NCBI RefSeq assembly: GCF_003263515.1
Contig: NZ_JYDE01000017.1
Location: forward strand, 341,321-405,320
Direction: 5' to 3'
Length of the DNA stretch: 64,000 nucleotides
Origin: Rahnella inusitata
GTDB lineage: Bacteria > Pseudomonadota > Gammaproteobacteria > Enterobacterales > Enterobacteriaceae
This document shows, in pieces, positions 61,302 to 64,000 of this stretch (position 1 is the first letter of the stretch; every line of letters starts with the position of its first letter). A model generated the notes under the pieces. It searched no databases, was not told the origin of the DNA, and saw only the letters and a list, made by a program, of their open reading frames with translations. A program made the translations under genes and the position numbers.

Positions 61302-61324
61302 ATAAAACTCATTTAATATCGTCC

Positions 61325-61365
61325 AAAAAACCAGATAATATTCAATATATTATCTGGTTTTTTTT
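61325..61365 (+). terminator. Terminator of pepT
   Basis: A 15-bp stem AAAACCAGATAATAT/ATATTATCTGGTTTT (61327-61341 and 61347-61361) with a 5-base loop, then a T run. It is unusually AT-rich but long. Confidence 0.9.
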
Positions 61366-61550
61366 ATAAATTAGATAAAAATAACAATTAATGATATGAT
61401 GAAATCAATATTATAAATAATGACTACGCGTTTTTAATATAAATATTTTATATTTTAGTCGCTAATTATTTTTTATATATATTATTAAAATCGATTTATT
61501 AAATAACTTAATGTTTTTCTTGAGATTAAAAGGAGATTATAAGAAATTTT
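61366..61550. other. Extremely AT-rich upstream region of the orphan gene
   Basis: About 185 bp with 10-20 percent G+C by hand count (61381-61440 has 11 G/C, 61441-61500 has 6). Such DNA is the preferred target of H-NS in enterobacteria and may contain an UP-element promoter for the downstream gene. No gene is visible. Confidence 0.7.
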
Positions 61551-62198
61551 ATGTTAAAGGATATTAAACGTCTTAAGGAATTTGTCACAGCGCAATCACA
61601 AAGCTGTATGTTTGCTTCTGAAATAAATGCATGGGTATTTGTTTGGTATCCTGAAGGTACCCGTTATGGGCATGTGGCAATGATGATTGGTGATATTCAT
61701 GCGGAAAGTGCTTATGTGAGTTGGTGGCCTAAAAAATCAAGAGATGGACTGCCAGGTTTTTACAAAAAAAGTCCTGCATCCAGAGTAATGATTTTCAATC
61801 CGGTTACTCACCAGCATGAATTCACTAGCAGTGATTACTTTATCGATTGTTACTCTGAAGAAAATACTCCTCATGTGGTTTATGGTTTACGTGGGCTGGA
61901 TGTAAGGGAGATGGAGACAGCCTGGCGGAATATCGTCTCTAAAGGCGGAGCATCATTTTCTCCTCTTTCAAAGAATTGTGCGGTTGTAGTTTCGCGTGTG
62001 CTAAAGGCAGGGTTGAAACATTCACAATTACGGCATAAAGTTTTCGGTATGTTTGATGGCGACCAATTCATTTGGACTCCGAAAAGAATTGCAGTGATTT
62101 GCAATCTTTTAAGGGATAATAATTCCGCCTTAAAGATTAAAATTCCAGGAAGAGAAAGCAAAAAAACGTTTATAAAAACGTTAGTTCGATTGAGATAG
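61551..62198 (+). CDS. Orphan protein with a permuted papain-like (LRAT/NlpC-like) signature
   Basis: I do not recognise a named family. In this 215-residue protein a His41 in YGHVAMMIGD, followed by YVSWWP, and a Cys143 in LSKNCAVVVSRVLKAG give the His-then-Cys order of permuted NlpC/P60 and LRAT-type enzymes, which include cysteine peptidases, amidases and acyltransferases; this is inference from motifs. There is no signal peptide, and the C-terminus is basic. G+C is well below the neighbours. AAGGAG sits about 14 bp ahead of the ATG, wider than normal. The gene interrupts the usual pepT-roxA order, so it is probably acquired. Confidence 0.7.
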   Translation: MLKDIKRLKEFVTAQSQSCMFASEINAWVFVWYPEGTRYGHVAMMIGDIHAESAYVSWWPKKSRDGLPGFYKKSPASRVMIFNPVTHQHEFTSSDYFIDCYSEENTPHVVYGLRGLDVREMETAWRNIVSKGGASFSPLSKNCAVVVSRVLKAGLKHSQLRHKVFGMFDGDQFIWTPKRIAVICNLLRDNNSALKIKIPGRESKKTFIKTLVRLR

Positions 62199-62241
62199 TC
62201 AGGATTGAAATGTAATTGCACGTCATGCTTTATTTTCAGAT

Positions 62242-62265
62242 GCCCGGCCTTACTCCGGGCAGTTT
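62242..62265. terminator. Possible terminator between the convergent orphan genes
   Basis: GCCCGG (62242-62247) pairs with CCGGGC (62255-62260) around a 7-base loop. The following AGTTTC is a poor T tract, so termination is uncertain. Confidence 0.35.
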
Positions 62266-62350
62266 CACCGTCAGTTTAACATCCCTATTGTGTCTGAGTA
62301 ACGGCTTGCCCTATAGTCTCTTTAGAGGGTTTTCTATTATCTTAAAACGA

Positions 62351-63052
62351 TTACATCATACCCGTTTTTTTAACTTTAAGTCGGCAACGATCGCTCCCCT
62401 GCATTAATGGAGTTACCATGCATCTCCCGTTGTTCTTTACGACACAGAAAGAAAGTTGCAATGAGAAATGACTATTATTAACGTCTGCTAAAACAAAGTC
62501 TCCGCCTTTTAACATGACATTTTTTACTTTAGCCTGAGACATTATTTTAACAATGCCAGAGTTGGAAATGTAAAAGTCGTTTTCCGTATGGTTACGATCT
62601 AATGTAATCATTTCGATATTCCATATTTCACCATTACTTGCAGTCCACGAATCAACAGCACCGAAAAAATCAGGGAATATTCCCTGATGCATAAATGAAG
62701 ATAATGCCCCGATATTTTCCTGTATCCATTGGTTTTCAGGCCTCATAATGAGATTTGAATAGTTAACTATTGATTCGTGTTCTGAGCCTGGAACGGAAAT
62801 TTTCTGGCCATTGATATAGTAATTCATTCTGGGTATATCCACTTGCATACTATGGTTCATTACTGATGAACCATGTTTAGTGATATCCGATGATATGTTA
62901 TTATTGATCGTTTTCAGTAATTTTCTTTCAATTTCTTGGTTAATACTTAAATCAAAAATATATTCTGATGAGCGATTTATATTTGAATTTAAGTTATTGT
63001 ATTGCGGTGGAGGTGTTTTTGATGATGTTCTGAATAAATCTGTAAATCTCAT
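62351..63052 (-). CDS. Orphan protein of unknown function, effector-like composition
   Basis: I do not recognise this 233-residue protein. Its first 60 residues are rich in Ser, Asn and Pro (MRFTDLFRTSSKTPPPQYNN), likely disordered, and there is no Sec signal. A folded part follows with WTASNGEIWNIEMITLD and NNSHFSLQLSFCVV segments. Disordered Ser/Asn-rich N-termini without a signal are common in type III secretion effectors, but composition alone proves nothing. AGGA lies 6 bp before the ATG, supporting real translation. G+C is about 30-40 percent. It converges on the papain-like orphan. Confidence 0.6.
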   Translation of the reverse strand: MRFTDLFRTSSKTPPPQYNNLNSNINRSSEYIFDLSINQEIERKLLKTINNNISSDITKHGSSVMNHSMQVDIPRMNYYINGQKISVPGSEHESIVNYSNLIMRPENQWIQENIGALSSFMHQGIFPDFFGAVDSWTASNGEIWNIEMITLDRNHTENDFYISNSGIVKIMSQAKVKNVMLKGGDFVLADVNNSHFSLQLSFCVVKNNGRCMVTPLMQGSDRCRLKVKKTGMM

Positions 63053-63275
63053 GAGTATTCCTGGCTTTAAAACGTTAAAAATAGATAGGATAGTTACAGC
63101 AGGAATATATTGGATATTAAAATGGGTGTCTAATGCTGTTTTTTTATTATCCGATACAAGTTATTGACGGCTAAAATATTAGAATTATTAATGAGTTCAG
63201 ATGCGGCGGATTTTTTGAAAATATCCACAGAGAGAATGGCCAGTGTGAAGATCGGGAATAGGGATAAAACGTTGG

Positions 63276-63307
63276 AACCACAAGGGCATACAGATGCCCT
63301 TGTGGTT
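63276..63307. terminator. Terminator-like hairpin downstream of roxA
   Basis: A 14-bp perfect stem AACCACAAGGGCAT/ATGCCCTTGTGGTT (63276-63289 and 63294-63307) on a 4-base loop, 9 bp beyond the roxA stop. The T tract on the minus strand is weak. Confidence 0.65.
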
Positions 63308-63315
63308 TATTAGAT

Positions 63316-64000
63316 TCAGTCGTTGAAGTACCAATAACCGCTGTTAACCAGTGCAGACAGCAGTGCAAGAAATGACGGATCGTCGAGTGCATCGCCTAGC
63401 ATTTCACGGGTCACAGTTTTATGGCGTGCCATGGCGTCTACCGCGGCGGTCTGTTCGGAAGCTATCGCTTCGCCGTTGACGTAGCACACATCGCCCACGC
63501 GCAAGACGCGTAAACCGCCAACGCGTTCCAGCGTTTCGCCGGACTCCATCAGCTCATAGATTTCGCCTGCCTGATATGGCGGCTCCGGCGGTGCCAGATC
63601 CAGCTCGTGGCGCGACTGGGAAATGAATTCGCCAAACCAGCTGTTGAAATGCTCCGGATTGCCGATAAGATCAAGCATCATGCCACGCAGTTTATCCAGT
63701 TCAGCAGGCTGTATTTCAGCCGGATGATCGCGTTCCACCAGATCTGGATCCGTATAGCGGTGGCTGCCCAGTTCACGGGAAAGAACGTAGTCTGCGAAGC
63801 CGCTTATCATCTCGCGGGTGTTCGGCGCGCGGAAACCGACCGAATAGTTGAGCGAGTTTTCCAGCGAGTAACCGTCGTGCGGGAAGCCCGGTGGAATGTA
63901 GACGATATCGCCCGGTTCCAGCTCTTCGTCGATAATTGCCTCGAACGGCTCCACCTGAAGTAAATCCGGGTGCGGACAATGTTGTTTCATGGCGATTTTC
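63316..64000 (-). CDS. roxA: 50S ribosomal protein L16 arginine hydroxylase RoxA, C-terminal part (5' truncated by window)
   Basis: The last 227 residues of the Fe(II)/2-oxoglutarate JmjC-type oxygenase that hydroxylates Arg81 of L16 (E. coli YcfD 373 residues). MKQHCPHPDLLQVEPFEAIIDEELEPGDIVYIPPGFPHDGY matches, split here: the GDIVYIPPGFPH strand carries the second iron-binding His; the HxD pair lies outside the window. The winged-helix C-terminus ends DDPSFLALLSALVNSGYWYFND. The frame continues past base 64000. Confidence 0.94.
   Translation of the reverse strand, partial: KIAMKQHCPHPDLLQVEPFEAIIDEELEPGDIVYIPPGFPHDGYSLENSLNYSVGFRAPNTREMISGFADYVLSRELGSHRYTDPDLVERDHPAEIQPAELDKLRGMMLDLIGNPEHFNSWFGEFISQSRHELDLAPPEPPYQAGEIYELMESGETLERVGGLRVLRVGDVCYVNGEAIASEQTAAVDAMARHKTVTREMLGDALDDPSFLALLSALVNSGYWYFND

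Overview
The window is chromosomal DNA from a gammaproteobacterium of the order Enterobacterales. Protein sequences (RNase E, AcpP, FabH, Ndh, Mfd, LolCDE, PtsG) are very close to the E. coli versions and gene order is largely that of the E. coli mdoH-to-roxA stretch. The E. coli flagellar block that lies between pyrC and rne is absent, and there are several lineage-specific insertions. This fits a Yersiniaceae-type genome (Rahnella, Ewingella, Rouxiella or Serratia relatives). The genus is my inference; no rRNA gene is present to settle it.

Layout. 1-9.7 kb: end of opgH, yceK, msyB, a VOC protein, an unknown secreted protein, mdtG, a DoxX protein, lpxL, an Old Yellow Enzyme homologue, trhO and yceJ-yceI. 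10.2-16.1 kb: a two-gene RND efflux operon without an outer-membrane factor, a TqsA-like exporter and a convergent MarR regulator. 16.2-20.9 kb: an RcsA-like LuxR regulator, solA, bssS, SOS-controlled dinI, pyrC and a small monooxygenase. 21-24.9 kb: rne with its long autoregulatory leader, divergent from rluC. 25.9-37.4 kb: yceF, then the yceD-rpmF-plsX-fabH-fabD-fabG-acpP-fabF-pabC-mltG-tmk-holB-ycfH cluster for ribosome, fatty-acid, folate, cell-wall, dTMP and replication functions. 37.7-45.7 kb: ptsG, then hinT-ycfL-lpoB-thiK-nagZ-ycfP, ndh and ycfJ. 45.7-52.1 kb: an inserted molybdenum hydroxylase cassette (XdhC and MocA-like maturation genes divergent from a Moco subunit, a 2Fe-2S subunit and a triheme cytochrome c). 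52.2-61.3 kb: mfd, lolCDE, cobB and pepT. 61.4-63.1 kb: a very AT-rich insertion with two convergent orphan genes. The window ends inside roxA.

How the parts work together. The plsX-fabHDG-acpP-fabF block initiates and elongates fatty acids, and PlsX diverts acyl-ACP to phospholipid. MltG, LpoB and NagZ handle peptidoglycan synthesis and recycling. LolCDE and LpxL maintain the outer membrane. The molybdenum cassette looks like a periplasmic oxidase that passes electrons through 2Fe-2S centres to a membrane-anchored cytochrome c. Its two maturation genes are transcribed away from a shared region that carries two TTGCGCAA palindromes.

The best candidates for undescribed biology are the orphan pair between pepT and roxA (one with a permuted papain-like/LRAT-type His...Cys arrangement), the molybdenum cassette and its putative operators, the RcsA-like regulator, and the apparently near-leaderless yceD transcript.
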